Made by a program: the position numbers and the translations under genes
NCBI RefSeq assembly: GCF_017183135.1
Contig: NZ_JADDXW010000012.1
Coordinates: forward strand, 62,001-126,000
Direction of reading: 5' to 3'
DNA: 64,000 bases
DNA from: Aurantimonas marina
Lineage (GTDB): Bacteria > Pseudomonadota > Alphaproteobacteria > Rhizobiales > Rhizobiaceae
The notes under the pieces: generated by a model
Told to the model about the DNA's origin: nothing
The model's database searches: none
Seen by the model: the letters and a program-made list of their open reading frames with translations, nothing else
Part shown: positions 18,147 to 27,405 of the stretch, piece by piece
How positions within the stretch are numbered: the stretch's first letter is position 1
Layout of the letters: each line of letters starts with the position of its first letter

Positions 18147-19046
18147 TCAGATCGCGCCGCTCAGCGTGTCGCAGGCGCCGAAATCGCCGCTCTCGAAGCC
18201 GCGCCGGAACCACTCCTGGCGCTGCGCCGACGTGCCGTGGGTGAAGCTGTCCGGGACGACCGTGCCCTGGCTGCGCTTTTGCAGCGTGTCGTCGCCGATC
18301 TGCTGCGCCGCGTTGAGCGCCTCGTCGATGTCGCCGGCCTCCAGATACCCGGCCTCACGGCTGCCATTGGCCCAGATGCCGGCATAGCAATCGGCCTGCA
18401 ACTCGACCCGCACCGACATGGCGTTCGCTTCCGCTTCGCTCATGCGCGAGCGCGCCTGATGGAACTTCGGCAGGACACCGGTGAGGTTCTGGATATGATG
18501 GCCGACCTCATGGGCGATGACATAGGCCTGGGCGAAGTCTCCGGGCGCGCCGAGCTGGTTGCGCAGCTGATCGAAAAAGCCGAGATCGATATAGAGCTTG
18601 GAATCTGACGGGCAGTAAAAAGGTCCGGTTGCCGCGCCGGCGATGCCGCAGGCCGAATCCACCCGGTTGGTGAACAGGACCAGCGTCGGCGCCGGATAGG
18701 TCTCGCCCGCCTCACGAAATCGCTGAGTCCAGACATCCTCGGTGTCGGCAAGGACGGTGGCGACGAAATCATCGGTCTCGTCGGCGGTGCCCGCGACGCC
18801 TGGCCCGGAGCGTTGGCTGGTCTGATAGCTGCTGCTGCCGCCACCATCCGCCATGCCGAGAAGCTGCAAGGGGTTGATCCCGAAGCCAAGCCACAGCACC
18901 AGCGCGATGATGATCATGCCGATCGTACCGCCGCCCCCGGCTCGTATCGGCAGCCGCAAGCCCCCGCCGCCGCGCCGGCCGAAGCCGCCGCCAGAGCCCC
19001 GCCTGTCCTCGATATTGCTTGACTGCCTGCGCCCGCGCCACTGCAT
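18147..19046 (-). CDS. ypfJ: Neutral zinc metallopeptidase (YpfJ family)
   Basis: A 299-residue YpfJ/DUF3152-like putative neutral zinc metallopeptidase. It has an Arg/Gly-rich N terminus ([17 protein letters not shown]), one membrane anchor near residues 41-63 ([19 protein letters not shown]) and a periplasmic catalytic domain. The zinc motif HEVGHH is at residues 179-184, and the ERR-like partner region [12 protein letters not shown] follows. [16 protein letters not shown] is a conserved family segment. The biological substrate is not known for the family. It precedes the duplicated glyS start by 88 bases on the same strand. Confidence 0.93.
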   Translation of the reverse strand: MQWRGRRQSSNIEDRRGSGGGFGRRGGGGLRLPIRAGGGGTIGMIIIALVLWLGFGINPLQLLGMADGGGSSSYQTSQRSGPGVAGTADETDDFVATVLADTEDVWTQRFREAGETYPAPTLVLFTNRVDSACGIAGAATGPFYCPSDSKLYIDLGFFDQLRNQLGAPGDFAQAYVIAHEVGHHIQNLTGVLPKFHQARSRMSEAEANAMSVRVELQADCYAGIWANGSREAGYLEAGDIDEALNAAQQIGDDTLQKRSQGTVVPDSFTHGTSAQRQEWFRRGFESGDFGACDTLSGAI

Positions 19047-19595
19047 AATGCCGCCCTTTGGTCGTTAGCCAGGCGACCTCCTGCGAGAATGCGCCGCCTG
19101 CGTGTCCCTTAGCGGGCGATATAGGGCGTCATTCGACATTGCCACGAACCGCGACGACGGTGTGGTCGAATTCAGGCGGCTGCGGCCAGTGCCCCGGCCG
19201 CGTCCGTCAACAGCAACGCCTCACCTCCGCCGCAAATATGGCACTGCCACCTCTAAGGCGTGACTCGCAACAGAGCGTTCGACCCGAAACCCACGACCCG
19301 GTGCCGGACGTCACGCTGCAGATGAGCCGCCTGAGCTTCACGCGACATCGGTACCCGGTTCCGCCGGCCGTAAGCATGGTTTAGGACTAGATCGTTCCGC
19401 CGCGAGCGGCACTCCGCTCCAAGGGGACGGAGTGGCGTCCCCTTGGTCCCTCCTGTCTCGCCCCGACGGCGAGATCGTTCCTCGTACCTTGTCCGATATG
19501 ACCGTATTCCGCACAATGAAGAGAACCGCGAGCCACCGCGGACCGCAGGCCGGCGATGGCTTTGGTCTGTCCGACCGCAGCGCTTTCGCGAACGG
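19047..19595. other. Long intergenic region between ypfJ and the AbrB-family gene
   Basis: 549 bases between divergent genes with no supported coding sequence. It must hold both promoters. The clearest structure is the hairpin at 19419-19446. ORFs seen here on both strands are short and lack family resemblance. Confidence 0.5.
19419..19446. other. Strong stem-loop upstream of the AbrB-family gene
   Basis: CCAAGGGGACG at 19419-19429 pairs perfectly with CGTCCCCTTGG at 19436-19446 around the six-base loop GAGTGG. No U tract follows on either strand, so it is not a standard intrinsic terminator. It could be an mRNA leader structure of the downstream gene. Confidence 0.6.
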
Positions 19596-20702
19596 ATGGC
19601 GATGAGCGCGATACGCGACCGGCTGGCCAAAGCCCTGGAGCCTCTCGCGCCGAAGCGCTTTGCCTATGCACGCTTCGCACTGGCGCTGGGGATCGGCCTC
19701 CTGGGCGCCATCTTCTTCCTGCGTCTGTCACTGCCGTTACCCTGGATGCTCGGGCCGCTCGCGGCGTGTCTCCTCGCCTCGCTCCTACGAGCGCCGATCA
19801 CCGCGCCCACCATCCTGCGTCCTCCCATGACCGTGCTCGTCGGAGTCCTGCTCGGAGCGGGCTTTACGCCTGGGATGATGGCCGGGATAGCGGATTGGCT
19901 GCCGAGCCTCCTCGGCCTGATGGTCTTCCTCCTGGTCGCGGCGGCGGCCTGCGTGACCTATTTCTACCGCGTCGCCGGCTTCGATCTGCCCACCGCCTAT
20001 TTCGCCGGCATGCCGGGTGGGTTGATCGAGATGGTAACGGTCGGCCAGGCCAAGGGCGGCGATCCGCGTATCATCGCGCTCATCCATTCCAGCCGCATCA
20101 TGCTGATCGTCTTCTCGCTGCCCTTCATCCTCGACGTGGTAACCGGCGAAAAGGTGATCGCCCGGCCGACGACCGGGCTTTCGGTCTTCGACGCGCCGTG
20201 GTCGGTGGAGGTGTGGCTGCTCGTGACCGGGCTGGTCGGGATCGTCCTGGGACGAATGCTGCGGCTGCCCGCGCCCTTTCTGATGGGTCCGATGCTGGCC
20301 AGCGCCGCCGTACATTTGACCGGGGTCACCGAGTTCCGCCCGCCCTATGAGCTGGTGGCGGCCGCGCAGCTGGTGCTCGGCACCGCTCTCGGCTGTCGCT
20401 TCGCCGGAACCCGGCTGACCGAAATCGTTCGGATTCTTGGGCTCGCGCTGGGCTCGACCGCGATCTTGCTGTCGATCACGCTCGGCTTTTCGCTGGGACT
20501 GAACCGGCTGATCGGCTTGCCGGTCCTCGACCTGCTGCTGGCCTATTCCCCCGGCGGCCTGACCGAGACAAGCCTCATCGCGCTGGCCCTCCACGTCGAG
20601 GTGGCCTTCGTCGCAACCCACCATGTAACCAGGGTTTTCCTGGTGATGACCACGGCGGGTCTGGTGTTCCGACTGGTGGAGAAATTTCGCGGGCCAAGCT
20701 GA
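19596..20702 (+). CDS. AbrB family membrane protein (putative transporter)
   Basis: A 368-residue polytopic membrane protein of the AbrB duplication family (formerly annotated ammonia monooxygenase). Two homologous halves are visible; each contains a hydrophobic core with PWMLGPL or PFLMGPM. Repeated motifs include PTAYFAGMPGGLIEM and LLLAYSPGGLTETS. The function is unproven; regulation of cell components or small-molecule transport has been suggested for relatives. The start is uncertain: ATG 19596 (MAMSAIRD) or ATG 19602. The open frame extends to 19443 but lacks family resemblance there. Confidence 0.85.
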   Translation: MAMSAIRDRLAKALEPLAPKRFAYARFALALGIGLLGAIFFLRLSLPLPWMLGPLAACLLASLLRAPITAPTILRPPMTVLVGVLLGAGFTPGMMAGIADWLPSLLGLMVFLLVAAAACVTYFYRVAGFDLPTAYFAGMPGGLIEMVTVGQAKGGDPRIIALIHSSRIMLIVFSLPFILDVVTGEKVIARPTTGLSVFDAPWSVEVWLLVTGLVGIVLGRMLRLPAPFLMGPMLASAAVHLTGVTEFRPPYELVAAAQLVLGTALGCRFAGTRLTEIVRILGLALGSTAILLSITLGFSLGLNRLIGLPVLDLLLAYSPGGLTETSLIALALHVEVAFVATHHVTRVFLVMTTAGLVFRLVEKFRGPS

Positions 20703-20721
20703 CGGCAAAGCTCATTTCACA

Positions 20722-20740
20722 CGCGCCGAAAAAAGGCGCG
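20722..20740. other. Short hairpin after the AbrB-family gene
   Basis: CGCGCC at 20722-20727 pairs with GGCGCG at 20735-20740 around GAAAAAA, 20 bases past the stop at 20702. There is no U tract, so termination would be weak or Rho-assisted. Confidence 0.35.
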
Positions 20741-20843
20741 CCGCAAACGGGGCGCCCACGCGCATGGCTGGGCGAACGGCGCTTTCCGCGCCAGACTGGC
20801 GGCTGCGCTTCGACAACGTGACGATAACGGGAAAGATCTCGCC

Positions 20844-22004
20844 ATGACGCCCTTCCTCTTCAACACCACGCCGTCGATCGTGTTCGAGCCGGGCGCCGCC
20901 AGGCGACTCGGGCCGATCGCGGCGAAAACGCTCGGCGCGCGCGTGCTGCTGGTCACCGACCCGGGCCTCCGCGTGCTCGGCCTTTGCGACCCGGCGATCG
21001 CCTCGCTGACCGAGTCCGGCGCCGCCGTCACCATCTTCGACGACGTTGCCGCCGATCCGAAACTGTCGATCCTGGTTGCCGCGACCGACGCTGCCCGATC
21101 TCTGGACGCGACGGGAGTCCTCGGCTTTGGCGGCGGCTCGTCCCTCGACGTCGCCAAGCTCGCCGCGCTCATCGCCGGCTCCGGCGAAAATCTCGACGAG
21201 GCCTGGGGCGTCGGCAACGCCAAGGGCCCGAGACTGCCGCTGGTGCTGGTTCCGACCACCGCCGGCACCGGCTCGGAGGTAACCCCGGTCTCGATCATCA
21301 CCGTCGGCGAGGAGGAAAAGCGCGGAGTCTCCTCGCCGCTGATCCTGCCGGACATCGCCGTGCTCGACGCGGAACTGACGCTCGGCCTGCCGCCGGCGAT
21401 CACCGCCGCCACCGGCGTCGACGCCATGGTTCACGCGATCGAGGCCTATGCGTCGAAGAGCGCCAACAACAACCCGCTGTCGAAGATGCTGGCGCGCGAA
21501 GCCTTACGGCTCATCGGCGCGAATATCGAAACGGTGATCGCCGAACCGGCGAATGTCGAAGCGCGCGGTGCGATGCTGCTCGGCTCGATGCTCGCAGGCC
21601 AGGCCTTCGCCAATTCGCCGGTCGCCGCCGTCCACGCCCTCGCCTACCCGATCGGCGGCACCTTCCATATCCCGCACGGGCTGTCGAACGCGCTGGTGCT
21701 GCCGCACGTCCTGCGCTTCAACGCGCCCGACGCGGCGCATCTTTACGCCGAGATCGCCGCCGACGCCTTTCCGGCGCTGGAACGCGAGGAAAGCACGCAA
21801 GGGCGCTGCGCCGCGTTCGTGGAGGAACTCGCCGCGCTGTCGAAGCGCCTCGGCCTGCCGCCGCGCCTGCGCGATGTCGGGATCGGCGAGGAGCATCTGG
21901 CCAAGATGGCGGCCGACGCGATGAAGCAGCAGCGTCTTCTGGTCAACAATCCGCGCGAGGTTGCGCAGGCTGACGCGCTGTCGATCTACCGGGCGGCCTG
22001 GTAG
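20844..22004 (+). CDS. Iron-containing alcohol dehydrogenase
   Basis: A 386-residue group III alcohol dehydrogenase. The nucleotide motif GFGGGSSLDVAKL is near residue 95, and PTTAGTGSEVTPVSII follows. Metal ligands fit Asp and His in ATGVDAMVHAIEAY, and His in VHALAYPIGGTFHIPHG. It would interconvert an alcohol or hydroxyacid and the matching aldehyde or ketoacid with NAD(P). It converges on the hydroxyproline operon with 28 bases between stops, so it is not part of it. Maleylacetate reductase and lactaldehyde reductase share this fold, and the substrate is open. Confidence 0.9.
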   Translation: MTPFLFNTTPSIVFEPGAARRLGPIAAKTLGARVLLVTDPGLRVLGLCDPAIASLTESGAAVTIFDDVAADPKLSILVAATDAARSLDATGVLGFGGGSSLDVAKLAALIAGSGENLDEAWGVGNAKGPRLPLVLVPTTAGTGSEVTPVSIITVGEEEKRGVSSPLILPDIAVLDAELTLGLPPAITAATGVDAMVHAIEAYASKSANNNPLSKMLAREALRLIGANIETVIAEPANVEARGAMLLGSMLAGQAFANSPVAAVHALAYPIGGTFHIPHGLSNALVLPHVLRFNAPDAAHLYAEIAADAFPALEREESTQGRCAAFVEELAALSKRLGLPPRLRDVGIGEEHLAKMAADAMKQQRLLVNNPREVAQADALSIYRAAW

Positions 22005-22032
22005 GTGAACGAGTTTGGAGCCGCGCTTGCGT

Positions 22033-23139
22033 CTAGCGATCGACGTCAAGACAGGGCTCGCCCAGCGCCTCCCAGCGTGGGGCCACGCCAAGCCCCGGCT
22101 GGTCCGACGCGCCCATGGTCCCGTTCTCCCGTACCGGCGCTCCCTCGGCGATCGAGACGGTTCCGTAGGAGTTGAAGTCGGTCGCCGAGAAGGTGAATTC
22201 GGCGGGCGTTGACTGCGCCAGATGGGCGATGGTGGCGGTGACGATGTCGCCGCCCCAGGTGTCCTCGATCGTCATTGGCGTTCCGCTGGCAACGCAAAGG
22301 TCGCGCATCAGCCGTGCCTTGGTCAGGCCGCCGACCTTGGAGATCTTCAAATTGACGATATCCATGGCGTCGTCGGCCAGCGCGCGCTGCAGCGTCGCGA
22401 CGCAATCGATGACTTCGTCGAGCACGAAGGGCAGCGGGGTGCGCCGGCGCACCGACAGGCACTCGTCGTAGGTCGGGCAAGGCTGTTCGATTACGACGTC
22501 GAGGTCTCGGACCGCCAGCACCACGCGCGCCGCCTCGGCCCGGGTCCAGCCGGTGTTGGCGTCGGCGACCAGAACCTCCCCGTCCTGAAGGACCGAACGG
22601 GTCGCGCGAATGCGGGCAATGTCCGCGTCGGCGTCGCCACCGACCTTGAGCTGGAACTTGCGATAGCCTTCCGCCCGGTAGCCCTCGATATTCGCCGCCA
22701 TCTCCGCCGAGCCCCGCTGACTGATGGCGCGGTACAGCGCGACGCGCTCCTGCGCCTTGCCGCCGAGCAGCTTCCACACCGGCAGACCGGCCGCCTTGCC
22801 GAGGATATCCCAGCAGGCGATGTCGAGCGGTGCCTTGATATAGGGATGGCCGCTGAGAACCCTGTCCATATGGGCGTTCACGACATCGAGGTCGGTCGGA
22901 TCGAGGCCCAGCAATTGCGGCGCGAGCTCCGCCAGCCCCGCCCGCACGCCGGCCGCGAACGCGGGAAGGTAGGCTGAGCCGAGCGGGCAGCACTCGGCGT
23001 AGCCGGTGATGCCCGCATCCGTCTCGACGGCGACGACGGTGCTGTCGAAGATTTCAACGAAATGGCCGCTCGACCAGGTGTAGCGTCCCTCCTTCAACGG
23101 AAGGTCGACCTGCCACGCCTTGATGCCGGTGATCTTCAT
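22033..23139 (-). CDS. Mandelate racemase/muconate-lactonizing family enzyme, probable cis-3-hydroxy-L-proline dehydratase
   Basis: A 368-residue enolase-superfamily enzyme. It shows the capping domain start [18 protein letters not shown], the lysine motif [13 protein letters not shown], metal ligands in [21 protein letters not shown] and FVLDEVID, and the second lysine in [12 protein letters not shown]. This pattern matches cis-3-hydroxy-L-proline dehydratase and the related hydroxyproline-betaine epimerase. The operon partners (hydroxyproline epimerase, D-hydroxyproline oxidase and deaminase) favour a hydroxyproline substrate. The reaction would remove water to give pyrroline-2-carboxylate. 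It is last in a four-gene minus-strand operon, 22 bases after the epimerase gene. Confidence 0.82.
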   Translation of the reverse strand: MKITGIKAWQVDLPLKEGRYTWSSGHFVEIFDSTVVAVETDAGITGYAECCPLGSAYLPAFAAGVRAGLAELAPQLLGLDPTDLDVVNAHMDRVLSGHPYIKAPLDIACWDILGKAAGLPVWKLLGGKAQERVALYRAISQRGSAEMAANIEGYRAEGYRKFQLKVGGDADADIARIRATRSVLQDGEVLVADANTGWTRAEAARVVLAVRDLDVVIEQPCPTYDECLSVRRRTPLPFVLDEVIDCVATLQRALADDAMDIVNLKISKVGGLTKARLMRDLCVASGTPMTIEDTWGGDIVTATIAHLAQSTPAEFTFSATDFNSYGTVSIAEGAPVRENGTMGASDQPGLGVAPRWEALGEPCLDVDR

Positions 23140-23161
23140 GCGGAACCTCTCATTTTCTGAC

Positions 23162-24163
23162 TCAGACGACCTGGAATCCCGTCGCGAAGGGATCGCGGTC
23201 GTCGATGAAGATGGTGTTGAGACCGGTCATCCTCGCCCAGCCGGCCACCGACGGGATGATCCCCGGCAGGTCGCCGACCTGGGCGTTCTCCTCGACGCGG
23301 CCGCGAAACAGCGAGCCGATGATGCTTTCATGGACGAAGTCGTCGCCCGGCTTCAGCCGGCCCTTTGCCACCCATTGCGCGATGCGGGCCGAGGTGCCGG
23401 TACCGCAGGGGCTGCGGTCGATCGCCTTGTCGCCGTAGAAGACGGCATTGCGGGCCGTCGCCTCCGGCCGGGTCGGCTTGCCGGTCCACAAGATATGACT
23501 GAGACCCTTGATCTCCGGCTTTTCCGGATGAACGAACTCATCGGCGTCATTCAGGGCCTGGCGGAGCGCGCCGGACATCTCCACCAGCTGCCCGGCCGAA
23601 AACGCCGCCATGTCGTCGAAATTCTCCTGGCGGTCCACGATCGCGTAAAAATTGCCGCCATAGGCGACGTCGACCGTGAGCCGGCCGAGATGCGGGCTTT
23701 CCACCTTCAGCCCCTCGCGGAACAGGAAGGCCGGAACGTTCGTCAATCGAACCTCGGCGACGTAACCGTCCGCCTCGGTATAGGTCGCGACGACGAGCCC
23801 GGCCGGCGTGTCGAGCCGGACCACGCCCGGCTCCCGTGGACAGATCAGGCCGTGTTCGAGCGCCATCGTCACCGTGCCGATCGTGCCGTGGCCACACATT
23901 GGAAGGCAGCCCGAGGTCTCGATGAAGAGGATCGCCGTATCGCAGTCCGGCCGCGTCGGGGGATAGAGGATCGAACCGGACATCATGTCGTGGCCGCGCG
24001 GCTCGAACATCAGGCCGGTGCGGATCCAGTCGTAGTCGCGCAGGAAGTGGGCGCGCTTCTCGATCATGGTGCTCCCCACCAGCGCCGGCCCGCCACCGGC
24101 GACAAGCCGAACCGGGTTGCCGCAGGTATGACCGTCTATGCAGAAGAATGCGTGACGTGCCAT
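23162..24163 (-). CDS. 4-hydroxyproline 2-epimerase (proline racemase family)
   Basis: A 333-residue PLP-independent racemase. It uses two cysteines: Cys90 in CLPMCGHGT and a second near residue 250 in [11 protein letters not shown]. Both present as Cys points to an epimerase or racemase and not to the trans-3-hydroxyproline dehydratases, in which one is Thr. It converts trans-4-hydroxy-L-proline to cis-4-hydroxy-D-proline. ATG 24163 ([17 protein letters not shown]) is preceded by GGAGGAA; an in-frame ATG at 24178 lacks such a site. Its product is the substrate of the flavoprotein encoded 25 bases upstream. Confidence 0.93.
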   Translation of the reverse strand: MARHAFFCIDGHTCGNPVRLVAGGGPALVGSTMIEKRAHFLRDYDWIRTGLMFEPRGHDMMSGSILYPPTRPDCDTAILFIETSGCLPMCGHGTIGTVTMALEHGLICPREPGVVRLDTPAGLVVATYTEADGYVAEVRLTNVPAFLFREGLKVESPHLGRLTVDVAYGGNFYAIVDRQENFDDMAAFSAGQLVEMSGALRQALNDADEFVHPEKPEIKGLSHILWTGKPTRPEATARNAVFYGDKAIDRSPCGTGTSARIAQWVAKGRLKPGDDFVHESIIGSLFRGRVEENAQVGDLPGIIPSVAGWARMTGLNTIFIDDRDPFATGFQVV

Positions 24164-24188
24164 CGAAACTTCCTCCAAGATGTGCAGC

Positions 24189-25445
24189 CTAGAAGCGGTC
24201 GGGCCTGAACGGTGCGACGTCGATCGCGGTCGGGCGGCCGGCGACGAGATCGGATATGAGGCGGCCCGTCGCCGCCGATTGCGTCAGGCCGAGATGGCCG
24301 TGCCCGAACGCGTAGAGGACGGCGGGGGCTCGCGGCGAACGCCCGATCACCGGCAGGGAATCGGGAAGCGATGGCCGGTAGCCCATCCATTTCTTGCCTC
24401 CCGTCGTGTCGAGCGCCGGCAGGAAGGCCTTGGCTTTGGCCAGCATGACGTCGGCCCGGCGCATGTTCGGCGGCAGGCGCAGGCCGCCGAACTCCACTGC
24501 TCCGCCGACCCGGATGCCGGAGGAGAGCCGGGTCACCACGAAGCCGTGACCGCCGAAGGTCAGATGGCGCCGGAGGTCGAACGCGCCCGACGGCAGCGTC
24601 GTGTTGTAGCCCCGCTCGGTATCGAGGGGGATCTTGTCGCCGACCGACGCGGCGAGGCTTTTCGACCACGCCCCAGCCGCGATCACGGCCTGTCTCGCGC
24701 GGATCGCCTGCCCGCCGGCACAGCGAAGGACGACGCCATCCTCGCCCGGCTCGATCGCCGCGACCTCGCGGGTGCGAAACGAAACGCCGCGTTCCCGCAA
24801 CCTGTCGGCGAGCGCCACGGCAAAGTCATAGGGGTCGGTGACCGACCGCCACTCGGGCAGGAAAGTCCCATGCGAGAAGCGGCGGTCCAGCCCCGGCTGC
24901 AATTTGTCGATCATGTCTCTGCCGACATGCTCGAACCGGATGCCTTCCCGGCCGCGCGCATCCCAGCCCGGGCGCGCGGCCTCCCGTTCGGCCTCGCTCT
25001 CGTAGAGTTCGAGTGCTCCGTCGCTGACCAGCATATGCGACAGCGACGTCTCCGCGACCTGACGCTGCATCTCGCTCCGCGCAAGTTTCATGAGCGCGAC
25101 CTGCGCCGCCATCGAGCGTGCGGCAGCGGCGGGAAAACTCGCCCGCCAGAACCGGAGAAGCCAGGGGGCGATCGGCAACAGGTAAGCCGGTCGGATCGTC
25201 AGCGGGCCGGCCGGGTCAAGGAGCCAGCGGGGGGCCTTTCGCATGATCCCGGGCGAGGCCAGCGGCAGCACGTCCGAATAGGCCAATGCGCCGGCATTGC
25301 CGCGGCTCGCGCCGCAGGCGACGCCTTCCCGATCGACGACTGTCACCGTCAGGCCGTCCCGCACGAGCGCATGGGCGATGGAAATTCCGACAATGCCAGA
25401 ACCGACAATGGCGACGTCGACCCTGTGATCTGGCGACGGGTTCAT
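24189..25445 (-). CDS. FAD-dependent D-amino acid dehydrogenase, probable D-hydroxyproline dehydrogenase
   Basis: A 418-residue DAO-family flavoprotein. The Rossmann motif VAIVGSGIVGISIAHAL is at about residues 11-27, and RGNAGALAYSDVLPLASPG matches DadA-like enzymes. Conserved C-terminal segments are YRPSLPDSLPVIG and FGHGHLGLTQ. It probably oxidises cis-4-hydroxy-D-proline to 1-pyrroline-4-hydroxy-2-carboxylate in the hydroxyproline pathway and passes electrons to the membrane. It lies between the deaminase (12 bases upstream) and the epimerase. A general D-amino acid dehydrogenase is the alternative. Confidence 0.88.
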   Translation of the reverse strand: MNPSPDHRVDVAIVGSGIVGISIAHALVRDGLTVTVVDREGVACGASRGNAGALAYSDVLPLASPGIMRKAPRWLLDPAGPLTIRPAYLLPIAPWLLRFWRASFPAAAARSMAAQVALMKLARSEMQRQVAETSLSHMLVSDGALELYESEAEREAARPGWDARGREGIRFEHVGRDMIDKLQPGLDRRFSHGTFLPEWRSVTDPYDFAVALADRLRERGVSFRTREVAAIEPGEDGVVLRCAGGQAIRARQAVIAAGAWSKSLAASVGDKIPLDTERGYNTTLPSGAFDLRRHLTFGGHGFVVTRLSSGIRVGGAVEFGGLRLPPNMRRADVMLAKAKAFLPALDTTGGKKWMGYRPSLPDSLPVIGRSPRAPAVLYAFGHGHLGLTQSAATGRLISDLVAGRPTAIDVAPFRPDRF

Positions 25446-25457
25446 CCGAGACCGACC

Positions 25458-26354
25458 TCAGGCGAAAGATGGAAGTTGCGGGCGGGTCGCGAGGGCGTCG
25501 GCGATCACCTTCTCCACCCGCTGACGCTCGGCGCCTTGGAGCGGCTGACGAGGCGCGCGGACCCGGTCGTTCGACTGGATGGCGTGAATTTCCGCGAGTT
25601 TGATGTTCTGAACGAGGGTGCGCGACACGTCGAGATCGAGCAGCGGTCGGAACCAGCGATAGATGCTGAGCGCCTCTTTGGCGCGACCGACCTTCATCAG
25701 GCGATAGATCGCGACGGTTTCGCGAGGAAACGCAACCACGAGACCCGCCACCCAGCCGACCGCTCCAACCGCCAACGCCTCGAAGGCCAGATTGTCGACA
25801 CCGGTGAATATGTCGTAACGATCGCCGAGGCGGTTGATGATTTCGGTCGTGCGGCGGATATCGTCGCAGGATTCCTTGATCGCGACGAAGCGCGCGTCGG
25901 GCGCGAGGTCTTCCATCATATCCGGCGTCACGTCGACCTTGTAGGCGACCCGATTGGAGTAGATCATCGCCGGAAGATCTCCCGCCTCGACCACCGCCCG
26001 CAACGTGTCCAGCGTCTCCCGGCGATCGGTGAAATAGACAAGGCTCGGGACGATCATCAACCCGTCGGCGTCGGCCTTGGCGGCGGCCCTGGCGATATCG
26101 CAGGATTCGGCTGTGGAAGCGGCGGCGACCGTCATCAGCACCGGCTTGCCGTTCGCGGCCGATTTGGCGATCCGCAGAAGTTCGAGCTTCTCCGCCAGCG
26201 TCAGCATCGGCCCTTCGCCGAGCGAGCCGCAAACGATCAGGCCATCGCATCCGGCATCCATCAGAAGGCCGAAGCAGCGCTCGTTTTCGGCGCGGTCCAG
26301 CTTTCCGTCCTCGCCGAACTTCGTCGTTACGGCGGGCATGACTCCACACCACAT
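25458..26354 (-). CDS. DapA-family lyase, probable 1-pyrroline-4-hydroxy-2-carboxylate deaminase
   Basis: A 298-residue (beta/alpha)8 Schiff-base lyase. The lysine is Lys160 in FVAIKESCDD, the tyrosine is in MIYSNRVAY, and the substrate loop is CGSLGEGPMLT, unlike true DapA (GTTGE). It should deaminate pyrroline-hydroxycarboxylate to 2-ketoglutarate semialdehyde. It is first in the operon; ATG 26354 follows GGAGAACGAGA. The final enzyme, 2-ketoglutarate semialdehyde dehydrogenase, is not in the window and must be elsewhere. An inverted repeat at 26447-26475 lies about 95 bases upstream and may be the operator. Confidence 0.87.
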   Translation of the reverse strand: MWCGVMPAVTTKFGEDGKLDRAENERCFGLLMDAGCDGLIVCGSLGEGPMLTLAEKLELLRIAKSAANGKPVLMTVAAASTAESCDIARAAAKADADGLMIVPSLVYFTDRRETLDTLRAVVEAGDLPAMIYSNRVAYKVDVTPDMMEDLAPDARFVAIKESCDDIRRTTEIINRLGDRYDIFTGVDNLAFEALAVGAVGWVAGLVVAFPRETVAIYRLMKVGRAKEALSIYRWFRPLLDLDVSRTLVQNIKLAEIHAIQSNDRVRAPRQPLQGAERQRVEKVIADALATRPQLPSFA

Positions 26355-26813
26355 TCTCGTTCTCCGGTTTCTCCAGGTTTCGGATGGGCGGGGTCAGCGG
26401 GGCGACACGGCCCCAGTCGGATACAAGCGTCCTGATCGTTCTGATTGCATTCTTCGATGGTCCTCCGAAGAATGCGTAGGACGCCGACACAGCCGTGCCA
26501 AGATCAATTTCAGCGAAACCGGAGGATCGCACGATCCTCAACGTCAACGGGCTGCGCACACTCCCGGCCGTCGTCGCCGGGGCAGTGTGTGACCCGGCGG
26601 GGGCCTCGGCGGCTCGACGCACCGTTTCGCTTGGAAGAAAAACCGCCGACCTGGCGCGATTCCGGCGAGGCCGCCGGACGACAACCAGAATTCGAGGGTG
26701 CGGGGCGATCAAGACGATCGCCGCCGCACCCTTCCTCATCGGCTCCACGCGAGAATCTCGGGGTCGGGGCCCGGGAAGAATGCGGGCCCCTCACCGCATC
26801 AGGGAATCGGCAC
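26355..26813. other. Intergenic region upstream of the hydroxyproline operon
   Basis: 459 bases with no supported gene, between the hydroxyproline operon promoter and the 3' end of the sulfur transporter gene at 26814. It contains the inverted repeat at 26447-26475. It also contains an eight-base GC hairpin, GGGGCCCG at 26766-26773 with CGGGCCCC at 26783-26790, placed where the transporter transcript would end but without a U tract. Confidence 0.55.
26447..26475. promoter_or_regulatory. Inverted repeat, candidate operator of the hydroxyproline operon
   Basis: GCATTCTTCG at 26447-26456 and CGAAGAATGC at 26466-26475 are perfect 10-base arms separated by nine bases. The repeat is 93 bases upstream of the first start codon. 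The spacing and arm length suit a dimeric regulator. No regulator gene for this operon is in the window. Confidence 0.5.
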
Positions 26814-27404
26814 CTACTCCGCCGGAACCGCGCGGGCTCGGCTGCCCGACAGCCGGTCCGGCAGCGCGAAGGCAACGGCGATGAAGACCAGTCCCAGCGC
26901 GACGCCGATCACATCGCCCGGCAAGCCCGGGATGAGCGCTGGATAGTCGGTGCCGGGTACGGCTCCGACGGTGGCCTTCCCGCCGGCGATCTCCGCCATC
27001 AGGAAGGTGCCTTCGAACCAGGGATAGGTCAGCATGAAGGCCGCCGCCCCGACCAGCCCGCCGCCGGCGAAGACCAGCGCGTCCCAGCGTCCGGTCGCTG
27101 CGGAAGCCAGACCGGTACCGGGGCAGAAACCCGACACCGCCCAGCCGAGGCCGAGCAGGATACCGCCGAGGAAGACCCCGCCATAGGCGGCCTTGACGGA
27201 CATGTGCCCGACCTCGACGAGGCCCGCCATCTGCCCGGCGAACATGAGCACCGAAGCGGTGCCGATCGCCAGCAGGATGGTTTTCATCAGGTGCAGGACG
27301 CGCAAGCTCAGCATGCCGATGATCAGGTTTGGGCTGGTCGCGCCGACCCGGTCGAGCGCGAAGCCGAACGCGGCGCCGATCAAAAGTGCGAGAACAATGG
27401 TCAT
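26814..27404 (-). CDS. DUF6691 / YeeE-YedE family sulfur-compound transporter half
   Basis: A 196-residue membrane protein with about five hydrophobic helices. It has the family cysteine motif SGFCPGTGLASAATGRWD, counterpart of the GGC motif in its partner. Paired YeeE/YedE-like halves are thought to move thiosulfate or sulfane-sulfur species across the inner membrane, with the cysteine relaying the anion. ATG 27404 has GGGAGG six bases before it. It begins one base after the stop of the partner gene, and both read away from the ttr cluster, sharing its control region. Confidence 0.88.
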   Translation of the reverse strand: MTIVLALLIGAAFGFALDRVGATSPNLIIGMLSLRVLHLMKTILLAIGTASVLMFAGQMAGLVEVGHMSVKAAYGGVFLGGILLGLGWAVSGFCPGTGLASAATGRWDALVFAGGGLVGAAAFMLTYPWFEGTFLMAEIAGGKATVGAVPGTDYPALIPGLPGDVIGVALGLVFIAVAFALPDRLSGSRARAVPAE

Positions 27405-27405
27405 G

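Noticed and set aside
16431-18608. A 725-codon plus-strand ORF opposite glyS and ypfJ
   Set aside because: Shadow of two recognised genes, with no family resemblance.
26467-26784. Direct repeat GAAGAATGCG at 26467 and 26775
   Set aside because: A ten-base match over this distance is weak, and the second copy lies in a hairpin loop without related context.
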